64,000 bases of DNA from Macquaria australasica (lineage: Eukaryota > Chordata > Actinopteri > Centrarchiformes > Percichthyidae): positions 202,971 to 266,970 of the forward strand of contig SEMN01000648.1 in the NCBI GenBank assembly GCA_005408345.1, given 5' to 3'. Positions 14,901 to 29,700 of the stretch are shown here, in pieces. The notes beneath the pieces were generated by a model. That model made no database searches. It had not been told where the DNA came from and saw only the letters and a program-made list of their open reading frames with translations. Position 1 is the first letter of the stretch; every line of letters begins with the position of its first letter. The position numbers were made by a program, and so were the translations under genes.

Positions 14901-17733
14901 TGACCGAAAGTAAACACAATTGTTCTTCTATTACAGCAGATTTATAGGCTGCTAGTTTGGAAGTAAATCCCTATGCAGTTAGCTACAATACCTAATCCAA
15001 GGTGTTCAGTTCAGCGCACAAAGGACTTTTAGATCCCAGTTTAGTTCCTGAGATTAGTTTCTCTGGTTCCACAGTTCTTCTAACTTTTCAAAAAGGAACT
15101 TACGCTGAACTTGCTTCATGATACAGGCCCCTGATCCGTCATCACATAAATTCACTTTGTTTTCTTTGTTTCTTAGCTTTCAGGCTCTCGTGGTCTTCAT
15201 GGTGACGGACCGTTAACTGTCTTCGTCCCTTTAGAGGAAACCAACAGCGACTCCTCTGTGTGTACATCTGCTGTTTGTATATTATCTAATGTAACAATAA
15301 TGATATTACCAATCTGAGTTTGTATTTAAGATTTAGTGTCTTACCTAAAAAAAACTATATGGTCATTTACAAGCTGAACCACAGTATTAATCATATAATA
15401 AGTACATTTTTGTATGTCATGAGTCATAAATCTAAAATATGGTTGCTAGTGCATGATATGTGCATCGTTGAATTTGTGTGTGTGTGTGTGTGTAGTTTGA
15501 GGAATGGAATCAGGTCGGTCGTCTTGGTGACCTGGTTCGTTACCACATCATTTCCTGTGAGACTTTGACCTTGAGTGACCTCAAAACCACCAAGCTTGCT
15601 GTCTCAACATCGGGATACACACTGCACTTCAGCCTGCAGCAGGTAACACACAAACACACACACACACACACACACCATAATGTTGCTTTTTCAAAGACTA
15701 ACTGAACAAACAGGTGACTGGATAATAGAGAATATTGATCGTCAACAGAAAAAGTAGATATAGGTTTATAAATAAGGTTTTACTGTGTGAATTCAACTTA
15801 ATGAATACTATCACTCACTCCCACCCTGGAGTCGTGAAAGCCTCTGAATTTAAAATGGATACAAAATAATCTGTTAATTTAAATTGCTGCAATCATTAGA
15901 TTTGCTCACGGGAGTTAAGTGAACTGGAGCAAATCTTTTGCATCAACTTCAACTTTGTTGAACTTTGACACTTAAATTTACGCAATTGACCAATAGCAAG
16001 CCCTCTTGACAGTGCTGACGTTTTAGGGGACGGAGAGAAAACAGGAGAAGTTATCATATGCTATTAGTTTTATTGCACCATGCACTTTTATTTAACCTCC
16101 TCTGCTGCAGGAGTTGATGGTACAAATGTGTCTGTCCACCTCCTTGAGCAAGACACTGAACCCCAAATTGCTCTCAATGTCACGAAAACCTCTCGATGAG
16201 ATAAATGATTATGAGCATTATTAGTCAAGACTGAAACTGGACCTTGTATTAGAAATAGTGACGAATAGACAGAAACGCACTGTTACTATGTGGTCATTAC
16301 ATTTCACTTGTTTCACTCACTTTTTATTCCAGAACTGCTAAAATGTAGGAAACAAACTTAACACACGTGTTTTAACTACTAACTAATCCCCACACTCACC
16401 CAACACACGTGTTGACGTGCATACGTGTTACCATGTGTACCAAATTATCCTCTATCAATATGAGCTATTGCTTACACAGATTGGGTGATTCTTTTCTTAA
16501 TAGTTTGTGATTAGCAGATGGATTTAATAGTAATTTAGCTACTGAATTTATACAAAAATCAGTCACAGTCTGGTTGTTAAGTTCGCACCAGTTTGATTGA
16601 CAACCTTCACACCAGCATAAACGAACCGAACCAGACAGGCGAATGCAGAAAAGTTTGCATGAACCTAACAGGTTAGTTATGGAAGCCTCCTTATTGTCAT
16701 CATAAATGTACAGGGATGTAGCAGTGGCGTGGTGTGACTTTTCCACTAGGTGGGGCTAGTAAATCTCAGAAGGCTATCCGCCACATTGGTGGTAAATGTT
16801 TGTATCAAAATAGTCATGTAATTTAAAACTACACTGAGAGTCTACTGCGTTTTGGTGTCATTTACAGGTGTGCTGCTTCTGTCTGAAAAATGTCCAAACC
16901 AAGCCAAAATTTTGTCAGCCTACCCAAGCTAATTTTTACCAACATAATCCATCCTAAAGTCGCGCAATTGGGCGGAAAATCGCCCAATTTGGCAACATTT
17001 CTTGGGTGTAAAATTTTCCGCTCCAGATCCAGTTATTTTCGGCGTGCGGTGTCAACCAATCAGGGGCCTCTGGAATGTGGTCTGTCACAGGAAATAAACA
17101 TCCAAGAAATGCCTTCTCTGGCTCTTCTATCATTGGTCACCACCATCTTTCTAACTGTTCCACCAAGACAACAGTTAATAATGATGGACTTACACCTGCT
17201 CAGGGGAGATGTAAACTGAACATTGTTACTAACTTGTATGGTGCATCCAGTTTTTACTAAGTTATAGCGTATCTCCTTCACTACGTTCAAACTACACATA
17301 TATCTTCAGTAGCTCCACATGGAACAGGTTGTCATGGAGGTGTTCGCAGACAGGGTGACGTCAGATGACGTGCTGTTTTATAACTCAAAATGACACAAAA
17401 TGACTGGTGAGAGTGATGAGGAAGCTTGAGTTAAGCTGAAAATTGCTGTCTCACAATCCACCTTTCAGCTCACCTCGTCTTTGTTTCCACCTGCCTCCCC
17501 CCGCACCTGTCTCTCTCTCTCTGCCTGCAGGATTCAGTCTGGGTCAACAACAGATCGAGGATCGTGAAGAGTGATTACACCACAGCTAATGGAGTCATTC
17601 ACCACATCGACACGCTGTTGACGCCCTACAGGCTGCAGGACAAACCGAGCCTCCAGTCTAACATGGTGCGCTGAGTTTGATTGAAGTGAATAAATGAGTG
17701 ATGACCAATCAGAATTGACAGACGGGGAGTGTG

Positions 17734-17771
<38 letters not shown>

Positions 17772-20700
17772 TTAGATGAACTTCACCTCAGCTGCTGTGT
17801 TTTATGGCTACAGCCGCTTCAAAAAACTCGTGGAGGTAAAATAAAAAAACGAAACTCCTGCACCTCCTGGTTTGATGTCTCCTTTCTCATCCTTCACCTT
17901 CTTCCGCCACCTCTTCTCCTCCTGCAGCTACATTTCCCACCCTGCCTCCTCCTTCATGTACCCCTCTACCACAAACATCCTCTTCTTATACCTACTTCTC
18001 TTCCTCCTAAACCTTCTCCTATCACTACTATTCGTATTATCAGCAAAATGTAGTTAACAATGCAGATGATTTTCTCGCCTACGCCGGTTTGGTGATTTGC
18101 CGTGCGCTCCTCTGTGAGGAGAGGCGCATTAGAGGGAGCACCATTGCTGGCAACCAGTTACAGATAAAATCACATCAAAATTGCACATTAATGGACGGAT
18201 CAGTCTGTAATAAATGTGAAAATGTAGAACAAAATGAAAGAGGCAAAACCCCACGTACATGAAAGGTACCTCCACCAACTAAAGCCACACAAATTGGGCT
18301 TTTGGTTCTTTGTTTATGGACGAATGTTGTTGCTTATGTATGGAGATAAGCCTGACGTTCAAAAGTTAAGGGGATCACCAAAGTGAATACAATTCATCCT
18401 GAGGTGGACATGAATTATACATTTCATGGCAACCAATCCAATAAGTTGTCAAGACATTTCAGTCTGGACCAAAGTGGTGGACCGACCCTAAAGTCCCTCC
18501 GCTAGTGTGGCTAAAATATATTTTGAGTTAGAGAGAAGTTGGTGTTTTTTCCATTCAGTTTAATAATGTAAAGTTAGACTTGCATAATTAGAAATAAATA
18601 TGAGATCAGACTTCAGCATATCAGCAGATTCTCAATATTAAAGGAGTGGGGGAAAAAAACGCACTATTACTACGATGTATACTGCTAGTGCGAGTATTGA
18701 TAGTAATCTGTACTGTCTTCTGTTTGTGCAGGATGCAGGGTTACTCCCAGTGCTCCAGCTGTCCATCCATCAGCCGTTCACCATGTTCTGGCCCACAGAC
18801 AAGGCCCTCAACTCCCTGCCAACTGAAAGACAGCGCTGGCTCTCCAGCCCCGACCACCAAGAACAACTGGCTGCCACTGTGAAGGCTCACATCGTACGCA
18901 ACTCCAAGGTAGGAGGAGGAGGAGGAGGAGGAGGAGGAAGATGGCCGGATCAATACCAAAGTAGTTAATACTTTGATACTCAAACGAAACCCCTTTAATA
19001 TGGCCCCTAAAGGATCAAAAGTTCATTACAGTACCAAAGGAAAACAATGATAAAAAAAATCACCTGTGCAACTAACGATTATTTTCATTATTGATTCATC
19101 TGTCATTTATTTTCTCAATTAATCGTTTTGTTTATAAAATGACAGAAAATCTGAAAGTCTAATTGTCAATCAGTTTCCCAACATCTTCAAATATTTTGTT
19201 TTTACCAAGCACTTTGTTTTTACGATATTTGTCTTTATCATATAAGAAAAAGAAAAGCAGCAAATGTTCAGCGTTTTTTATTATTAATCATTTATTAAAT
19301 AGTTGCCGGTTAATTGCCTTTCGATTGACTAATCCATTAAACGACTAATCGTTTAAGCTTAACACCTGTGATCCGTATTAGTGGACATTATATAATGTGG
19401 TCACAGACGGTGTGATTCAGAGTTACAAGTTTAAGATATTTATTACAGGAACTAGAATGCTGTTTTAATTCATTTTCAGTTGAGAAATTAATCTTTTTGG
19501 TGGTTTATAGTCGTCTCAAATACAAGGTTTTCTTGTTTAGTTGTTTGAGGTTTCGTCAGTCAATAGGAAATGTCCGAACATGAACGTGAATATCCAAAAT
19601 CCACCCAAAACTGAGTTGTCTTTCAAAAGGAGGAGGAGCAGGAGGAGGGCAGGGTCTGTCTGTCTGTCTGTCTGTTGTAGCTCTATAAACAGATCAATAT
19701 GATTTTTGTGTGTGTAGGTGATGGGTGTCAGTCAGCCGGATAAATACTCGTCGTTCCGCACCATGCACGGATCCACCATCAAGTACAGCTGTGACAAGAC
19801 CCTGGTGGTAAGAAATCACAGACACATGCACATAAACCAAACAGGTAGTCATGTTGGCTTCTGCACCTGGCAGGTGGTTGTTGCTGTGGTATCTGGTGTT
19901 GTCTCATGTTACCATGGTGATGTTGGAGAGAACAACATCCTGGATACTAAACCTGACAATCAGCGGTCACTATCTGAAAAAGGATCCAATGTTGCCTTTC
20001 AGTTCCGGTGTGTTTCATGTTCACGCTGACTTGTTGCCAACGAACCAAGAGCTGTAAACATGAAGTGATTGGGACTGACAGGTAACTTATTGATTAGTGA
20101 TGTCGTCCTGCTTCATCAGCACTTCATGGACCCACAGAGGAAAATCTAATTCTTGTGACTGACAGCAGGTCATGCAGCACTTTACTGAACCTGATGTGTT
20201 TCTTTACCTTCTCTGGTGTCATAGAGAAATACTGTAACTGATTACGAGCATTATTAGTCGAGACTGTAACTGGATCTCATATGAACAAGTAGAAACTGAG
20301 ACAGAGACATTTTGTGCTGTAATATTACATGGGGACAGTTACTGTGTGGTCGCTACCGTAGACTGTATATAAAGATGGACGACGTGTCTCCACTTCCTCC
20401 TACTGTACAAAAATGACGCCAAAATATCCCGGATATGGGAGCTGCCATCTTGCGCTTTTGACGTTATTTGGAGCCGGAGTCTGCGCAGTAGTGATCCATC
20501 GAATTCCCACCCATACAGCCACCTGAACCAATCACAGCACACTCACAGTTGTCAATCATGACGTTACACCCCCTTTTTATAGCATCAAATAACTAATTAA
20601 AACCAAACTTAACAGAAAAACGAACACTTGAACAAACATCAGCGTGATAAGAACTACCTAAAATAACAGAAACCATCTTTGGGAAAATGTATTTGACGTG

Positions 20701-23700
20701 TACTTTGATTTTTCAGTTTGGCTCGTGTCCCATCCGCTAACATGAAGGAGGCGGGGTTTATGACCTATACTGCAGCCCGCCACCAGGGGGCGATGGAGAT
20801 GTTTTGGCTTCACTTTTGGGGAGCTGTCATGTCGTCCACCTTTATATACAGTCTATGGTTGCTACGTACACACCTTTGTTTGAACTGCTTTTCACTTTCT
20901 GATATGTCAGGGAGAATTCTCACACTCAGGTGGTGACGTACCTACGTGTCACCATGGTTAGCAAATGATCTTACAGAAATTCACACAACTAATATATAGT
21001 AGATGGAATTAATAATAGTTCATTTGAATTCACACATCAGTTTGATTGACAGCTTTCATACCAGCCTTAACGAAGTGTACCAAACATGAAAGGTGTTAAA
21101 GCACCTTATGTGTTCTATTTTATTCTGTTCTGGTTCTAGTGCACTGTTTCAAAAAGTTATTAAGAGTGTGTTAAGAGTGTGTATGTGTGTGTGTTTTCAG
21201 GGAGCTGTATTGATTAATGATAACGCAGCCAGGTTAGTGGAGCGCTACCTGACCTTCAAAGAGGGCTTGGCCTTTGGCATCGACCAGTTGCTGGAGCCAC
21301 CCGGCCTAGGAGCGCACTGCGACAGCATGGAGAACACAACCACTTACGTTAGTAGTGCTACTACTATTACTTTTAGTGCTGTTACTGCTTTACTGCTCAC
21401 AACACAAATGTTAATACTTGCACTAGTTGTTATAACATAATTGCTATTACTAGTACGACTATTTTTACCTCTGTTTTACTAGGAGAGTCTGCTGAGAGCA
21501 CAATCACAAAACATCACAAAACAAAAGCTAAGACATGGTCAAATATAACAAGACAATATGAGCTGACAAAAAGTACAAAACACAAAAACAAGTTAATACA
21601 TAATGCCCCGCTAGCGTGGCTACAAACTAGTGATACTACTTATAGTATTAGATCTGCCACACTTGGTCACACCAGCATTTGTAACGGAGGGATTTCATGG
21701 TGAAATCAGTTTATTTCAGTGGAATCACTGCGATCAGTGAGGCAAAGTCAATCCACGTAAATCTTTCCCATCGAGTCTGTCTGTCTATGTGCCACTTTCT
21801 GGTGTGACCAGGCCTTAATAGAGTGACTACCAAAACTATTGTTACTAGTACCACTGTTTCAAGCATGACTCCACTACTGCAAATACCGATGCCACACTGC
21901 CATGCTTATTAAATTGATCTCAGCCTTCAATATGACGGCATTGGAAGCTGGACTGAAGCTTTCTGTCTTAAAATGTCTCAGGGGCGCTGTGGACACTGCA
22001 TCAGCACTCCATCCTGCCCCTTCAGACACCAAGACACGGTAAGATCTGCCCGTCTGTTAAAAAATATGAACATTAGCAGCTTGTACAATACATAACTTAT
22101 GTAGAGATAAATGTAATTCCTGCCTTCTTCCAGGGAAAGACGGAAAGTTGTATGAACTTTCGCTCCAGGTATGGGCCCAGCTACCCACATTGGTATACTG
22201 ATCTGGACGATCATTTCAGGGGGATAGGCTGTAAGAGAGTTTGTCACTTTTCTTCGTGGGTCCAAAAGTGCTGTAAAAACCACTACGGCCGAGACTGTCA
22301 AGGTAAGGAAGGAAAGAAGGAAGGATGGAAGGCACATAGGGAAGATGCTCCTGTAGTCAGACCTTCATCTGGAGAAAATCTTGTGTCCCCTAGAGGCTCC
22401 AGTGTTCATTCTTGAGCCATACTGTTTGTGAAGCTACAAATGTAGAGATTGCGCTAGAGGGCCAATTCAAATATAGGTTTCATCCTCTGGAGGGCAGGAG
22501 TGGGATCAGAACATGTCATGGCAATCTGCACATTAGATTTAGATATTTCTTGTGTGCATGAGGGCATTTTGTCTGCATGGTGCAAAACCATTCAAAATCT
22601 GGCCAGAAGATATTCTCCTTTGGACCAAAGTGCTTTTCCTGCTTGGTTATTATCTGACTTTTACAAATCCTGACCTGAGGCAGCTGTGTGATTGGGTCTG
22701 AGTGTGTAAAACATCTTCCCCCTAGTGTAATTTTATTAAACTTTTTCATAGCGGACATTTTGACCTGTCGTAGCACAAATACAGATGACACTGATACAGA
22801 TGAAGTTATTCCTTACCCCTGTGTTTGACAAGGCAAAAAGTCAGCCATGAGAAAGAGCAGTTGATTTGAAGCACTGTGTCTTTTTTGTTACCGGGAAGAG
22901 CCCTCCTTTGACTCCACCCCTTCCATGTGTGTTTCAGTTTGTCCAGGTGGCGTGGAGGCCCCTTGTGGCAACCATGGTGACTGTGACGATGGTCTGCGTG
23001 GTTCAGGAAGATGTAGGTGCCACGAAGGCTTCAGAGGAAAAGCCTGCGAGCTGTGTGTCATCGACCATTACGGCCCCAACTGCACAGGTAGACCAAAAAC
23101 AGAAAACACAAAGCCGGGTTTGATTTCAACCCAAAACTAAAACACAGTAGCCGTGTTTCCATAAACGTATTTTTATGTGCATTTTGTTCGCTTTAGAAAA
23201 GCTGTATGGAAACAGAAAAATTTGAAACTTCCTCAATTGGGCAAACAAATTTGTATGCTCGCTTGAGGTGGTTTTTGCCTTTGAGGTAAAAGAGTTGATG
23301 TGATTTAGAAACGCTTTTGCCGAATAAGTTCTGACGTAGGGAACATTAACTCGTGTGACTGATCAGCTGTTTCTGCTGAACCGTTCTGCATTAATTTGTC
23401 ATCGTCTCTGGACAGCATGAAACATGGTCAGTACTAACTGACATGAAGGAACAATTAAAACTTGCCCAATAGAAACACATTTTTGAGGACCTCTATCCAT
23501 TTTTCTCCTGTAGATGGGTTAGATGGCCAGGGCGACTTGTTTTGTTTCCAGTTCGCGACCTCTTCTTCTTCTTCTTCTACTCTGTTTACTGGCGGATTAC
23601 AGACATGCGTAAAGCGTAGCCTGTACCGCCAGCTTCTGACCAAACTACACTTTGCAACGAGCCTAGTTTATTCACTCCTAACCAGTTGATGGAAGCACGG

Positions 23701-26700
23701 CTAATTTGCATTTCTTTTTTGCGACATTTAAAAAGTTTGCTTAAAATTCACTTGATGATTGAAAGGAAACATGGCTCCTGTGTTTTAACCCAAACTAGAA
23801 GTCAGACATTGTGCCTGTGAGATCCTCCTTTCAGAAGAAAATACCAGAATAACGTAATATGATTCTTTGTGGACAGTTTTCACAGAAAAATGATTGTAAG
23901 ATATGAATGTATTTTAGTTTTTAGCGTCATATATTCGTTTCTAAAAATATTCTCTGGAAACAAGAGTCAGTCATTAATTTCAGTGAATGTGGTAAGATAC
24001 TGTAGTCCAGTTGTAATGAGGGTTGGGTTCCAGTAGCCAGTTCTAGGTTGATAAATACCCAGATTCATTAAGCTTCAAACCTTTTATATCTCCTCACTCT
24101 TTAAGACCAATGTTCAAAATATTCATGTAGATTCTCATTTAGCAGGACTGACCATTGGTTTCAGTGGTTGAAATGACAAATACCACTGACAGGAGATTGT
24201 ATCATCAGTACAGTATTTATACAATTGGAGTTACATCCAGGTAACTCCTTTTTCACCTTGTTTCTTTATTGAATATGAAACTACTGTCATATTGAGTGGC
24301 GATCATGGCATGATCTCCAACTGCATCAGAAAGTTGTAGGAGAAAACACCAGCAGGCCGAGCTGACCAATCACAGTCCTTGCTGTCTCCAGGTGGTATCT
24401 ATTTTTCAGGTTTCAGGTAGAAATGTAGCCACCCAACCCCCCCCCCCCCAAAAAAAATCTGAAGTCAGCAGACAGTCTCGCCCCCATCAGCTCTTCAGCA
24501 GTCTGTCGCCATAGCAACGCTCCACACTCACCATGACACAGCTGGGTGTGCTTCCAGCTCAAACATGCCAGCTGTCTTCACTCAGTCATTCAGCAGACCC
24601 AGTTACAAATATTAAACAGCTGCTGATCACTTTCTGTTTAGGTTTCAGAGTTTTCTTTTAATGATCTCCTCAGTGTTTCGTCAGGTCATCCTTGCTATGG
24701 AGAAGAAGCCAGAGAGGGTGTGAATCAGAGCTGTAGCGAATTCAAAACTCCGTCACCATGGTTACTGAATTAATCCTGAACTGATCCAGAGTCAGAGAGT
24801 GAACTGATTTAAACTGCTGAATGTTTCATTAGGTTTCTGAAAAACATAATCTTCAGCTCACCGTTAGCGCCGCACATGACAGAAATTGAAGCTCTGTGGT
24901 TGGATGTTTGTTAATGAAGTGCACCACCTCCTTCATGTTTTATGTCCACAGGCTTGTACAATTTCCAACACAGTCTTTCGTCTTTTGTAGAGATGATTCA
25001 ACAAAGAAACTTTCTTTTTTTTTTTTGGAAAAAGAAATATCGCAGAGTTGTACAAATAATTTTTGGTATTTTTACATAAAACCCTTTTCCAGTTTTTTAT
25101 ATACATGTATATATGCATATGCACAGAAAGCGGCATTTAAAAGCTTTTGTGGGCCATAACTCAGTTCTCAAGAAAACTTTCAGTCCTCCCATCTTCACTT
25201 CCAGGAGTATATATCCATGTATACCCTTCCACATGTACAGGTTTAACACATCTACACACATACACATTTATATTCACCCGCATACCCACAAGTATACAAC
25301 CTACATACCTATGTGTAATTCTACTTCAATCTTTCAGCAACAACCAAGAAAGTTTCACGTCTATCCAAGCCTCAAAGAACCCCAACTGTCAGTCCAGACT
25401 GTTACTGCAGGAACCCTGAAATAGATCCTCCATCTTCACAACTCTATTGTTAGATTATTTTAAATGATCAGGGAGGTGGTGTCATGTATTTTTTCCTCTC
25501 TCTCAGTCTGCAGCTGTGGGAAGCAGGGAACATGTGATGAGGGCATTGAAGGTTCTGGACAGTGTGTCTGTAAACCGGGATGGGAGGGTAATCACTGCCA
25601 GAAGGACATAGGTGAGTTTCCCTCTTGAATGTGAGGACCTGAATACAATTAATACGAGTGCAGGATGTTGCTTATATCAACTCCTTTTACCCTGTTTACC
25701 TTTTTAACTTCCTTCGTTGATGAGTCATCCATCCGTCTGTCTGTCCAGGCTCGATCCCAGAGGAGTGCCGGCAGTGCCACGCTCAGGCCGACTGTGTGCC
25801 AGGTGTTGGTTGTCAGTGTAAATCTGGATTTCAGGGGAACGGCACTGTCTGCAGTCCAGAGCCACGTGAGTGTTCTGCAGCCTTTTGTCAGCAATGATGA
25901 CAGTGATTCTTGTAGTGAGTTAAAGTAGCAACATAATAAGACGTATCAAACTAACCGGAGCATATGATATGAGTCATATGATAATAATAACTTTTTAAAA
26001 ACGGATAACAAAAGAATGAGAAACTGGAAACTGTATATTAAGTATCTTAATGTTGTGTTACTGTTATTGTTTACTGTCCAAATATTTGGACAAATTGTAT
26101 ATTGATGCTTTGGCAACATTGTTTTTGAAACATTCATGCCAGTAAAGCCTTTGAATTGAGTTGTATATAACTCTGACCTTCAAAACTTGATAACAATGAA
26201 AACACCAGAATGTTTGGCTGAAGTCCTGCTGTAGGATGTTGGGTCACGCTGACCCTGCTGTGGCTCAGACAAACAACTCCAGACTTTTTTCTCATTCAGA
26301 CGGGAAAAAAAAAAACTGACTGTGGAGTTAAACCACTGACTTTCAGCTTTAATTTGAGGGAGTTTACATCCACATTGGATCAACTGTGTATAATAAAAGC
26401 TACAGGTGCTACACTGTCAATTTTAGGGGACAAAAGGTTACTGGACAAGATTACATAAACTTTAATAAAGTCATCAGACTCCTGGTATCTTCCCTGTGAT
26501 GCTCATGTCAGGTCTGGAGTGCAGCCAGCTTCACTCCCTGCTTGTTTTGGGAGATTTTTGCCTTCAGTCTGGTTTGAGGTAATCATGAAATAATCATGAC
26601 TGACTTGGTCATTCATGATTATTCAGTCTTGCAGTCTGATTCACTACAGTTTCCAGGACACGCTCAACATTGATGCAATAGAAGGTGATGGGGGAGGGGA

Positions 26701-29700
26701 GGCTCGCTTACTTCTGGTGTTTGTGTGATTTTGTTATTGTCCTACGCGAAACTCTGTTCACCCAATCTGGATATTAAAACCCTCAAAGGTGAAAGTCAGC
26801 ACTTTAACCTTATAGCCACAGTTTTATTTCAAACCCAATGTGAGTACAGAGACAATAAAAAGACAAAAAAAAATATTAAAATCTCGTATTTATTTATTGA
26901 ATACAATGTCTTAACAATTCACACAATTTAAAGAAATGGAAGAAAATCATTTTAAAAATATGTAAAATTTGATTTATGTGTTGATATTGGAAGCTCCATG
27001 CTCTTAACATACTGCATAACAATGAGAGAGATGTGTAAATATGATGATGACACACATTCACAGATCAGATACTGTCATTTGAATCCACCATGCGAGCAGA
27101 TCAGATGACAGTTTTATTAAACGCTCTGCAGCTCCAGACCTCTGCTCCGAGTACAACGGTGGCTGTCACCAGAACGCAGACTGTAACCAGACGGGGCTGC
27201 TCGTCAACTGCACCTGTCGCAATGGTTACCAAGGAGACGGCTACTCCTGTGAGCCCATCAACAGGTGGGCGTGGCCCGTCATTTTCTCTGAATTAAATTT
27301 CTGTTTCACTTTCTATATGAATGTAAGCTGTTCACAGTCAGAGAAGTGACATCAGGCTGTTTGTTATCCAGGTGTACTGAAGAGCCGAACGGTGGCTGCA
27401 GCGACTTTGCCTCCTGCAAGTTCACTGGTCCAGTGAGTAAAAACCTTTGTCTATCTTTTCTTTAAAATCTTCGTCTTTCACTGTGTTTACGTGTGTTATG
27501 AGGATTAAGAATTAAGAGAATTTGTTTTGGGGGGTTTTTGTTTGTTTTTTTGACAAGATCCAGGAAAGTGTCAGTGTGGCGGGCAGCAGTGTAGCAAACT
27601 CAACAAACACAACTGTATTGATCTTCCTGTCACAAATTGAACTACTAAATGAGCCTAAACAGGTTTCATATTATGTCTTATATGACATAATATAAGACAT
27701 AATATCTTAAATGCACATAAAATATACCAACACTGTATCAGAAAAGTAGTTGGACGGAGGGGAGAAACAGGACCACTGACCAACACATCTAAACGTATAA
27801 CCTGATTTCCTGCTTCAACCTAATTGATCAGTAATCTCGTTCCTCCAGAACGAACGTGAGTGCGAGTGCCTGCCGGGGTACCTGGGTAATGGAGTCCAGT
27901 GTCTGGAGAAGGTGGTGCCCCCTGTTGACCGCTGCCTAGAAGACAACGGAGGCTGTGACCCTGCAGCCATCTGCAAGGACCTGCATTACCATGGTAACAC
28001 ATCTGTACTGACTATTTTACCATGGTAACAGATTCCAAATGACTTTTGTTACCATGGTAATACATTGATAATTATTTCTGTTAGCATGGTAGCACATCCA
28101 AAATGCCTTTTATTACCATGGTAACACAGCCACAATGACTTTTGTTACCATGGTAACACATCTTTAAAGACTTGAATTACCATGGCAACACATCTGTGAC
28201 AAGCTGGTTGTGTAACACGTCCATAATATCCATCCTGTAACAACAGTAATCTAGTGTTACCATGGTGACACATCTGAAACGTGAAACCTGAAATCAAAAT
28301 TGTATTGCCTCTGCTGAGCAGGAGTCATGTTGGCTCCACTGTCCTACTCCATCACAGTTACTATGATAACTGTTGATTCTACAGCAGCTGACTTTTATAG
28401 CGTTCATGTTACCATGGTGATGCTATGTAGAACATTGTTTTTATTAGTTTTGTGTTTGAATAGTGATTTTCCTGGGAATCAAATGTCAACAAGCACTCAG
28501 CTGGAATGTAGCCGGCAACGCCCAGAGCTCGTTAAGGCTCAGTAATCTGAGGCGACAGTAATGTGAGCTTAAGGTAAAGGTAACGTGGTTATTGTGGTTC
28601 AGCCAACACAGCCGGAGTGTTCCACCTGCGCTCTCCGGAGGGGAAGTACAAGATGAACTTCAGTCAGGCAGACGCCGCCTGCCAGGCCGAGGGCGCCACG
28701 CTGGCCAACTTTAAACAGCTGGGAGACGCACAGCAGGTAAACACACTTACAGAAGGGGTTTCCATAGAGACGCCACACAGGTCAATACACCTCACTCATA
28801 CATGCACATAAACACTGAGCAGATGAAGACCATTGTTTTTAGTAGAGAATAGAGTAGAGAATTTATTTTAATTCCTCCTGTTTCATTAACGTTTAATTAA
28901 AAACAACAGTGAACAACAGTTTATAGAACCATTAACCCATTAAGGCATGAGTATTGATCTTTTTATTCACTCTCAAAAAGAAAGCGAAAAAGAGTATTTC
29001 CCCAGATGTTGAACTATGAAGCCAGATTTATGCAAGAGGTCCCGGCATAGATACCTACATCGTAGGTTTTGATTGATAACATCAGATTTTACCCGTTGAT
29101 AGAATCACCAAAACACCAGACCGATGAATCAAACATGATCAGGTCATATTGTGCTTTGATTCTATTCCCATATTCACAGTTGGTGTTTACATTCTTTCAT
29201 TTACTTTGTGATACAAGCGACAGTGGGAAGGTCTTCCTGGTTCATTACTGTTTATGGGACTGTTCCCTGCAGTCACTGTATTTACAGTCTTTCATTTACT
29301 GTGATAGTGAGTCATTATCATGGTGAGCAGAAGGTTTGCAGTGGAGATGTCCTTGTTGCTGAAAATGAGAAGATAAGAGCCTTTTTCAACTTGTTTAATG
29401 TTGTCTTCACTATCAACAATCTCCACCAGCATCAGAAACGTGTAGGTGAAAACACAAGCATCCAGTTAGTTTCCTGTCCCCATATGTAGCTGCTGTAGCC
29501 CCAATGTGTAGTTTCATTTTTGAGGAGGGGCACATCAGCTACGTGTAACCTCAGAGCCTATGCATGTAGCCGCAGTCGGTATGGTGTAATACAGAAGTAT
29601 AAATCAAGCTTTACTTTTAGTAGTTTTTGAGATGTCCTGTTAAATAACAAACAGGACTGAACCTCTGTGTGTCTCCAACCACATTCCAGTTAATTGTGAA

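Noticed and set aside
16960..16995. Small GC-rich inverted repeat (ttgggcgg ... cgcccaa)
   Set aside because: The arms are only about 7 bases, which is within chance expectation for this much sequence.
27986..28188. Regular palindromic repeats at 32-bp spacing looked like a CRISPR array
   Set aside because: The repeat is only 12 bases, the intervening sequences are related to each other (aatgacttttg) rather than unique, there are no cas genes, and the context is a vertebrate intron.
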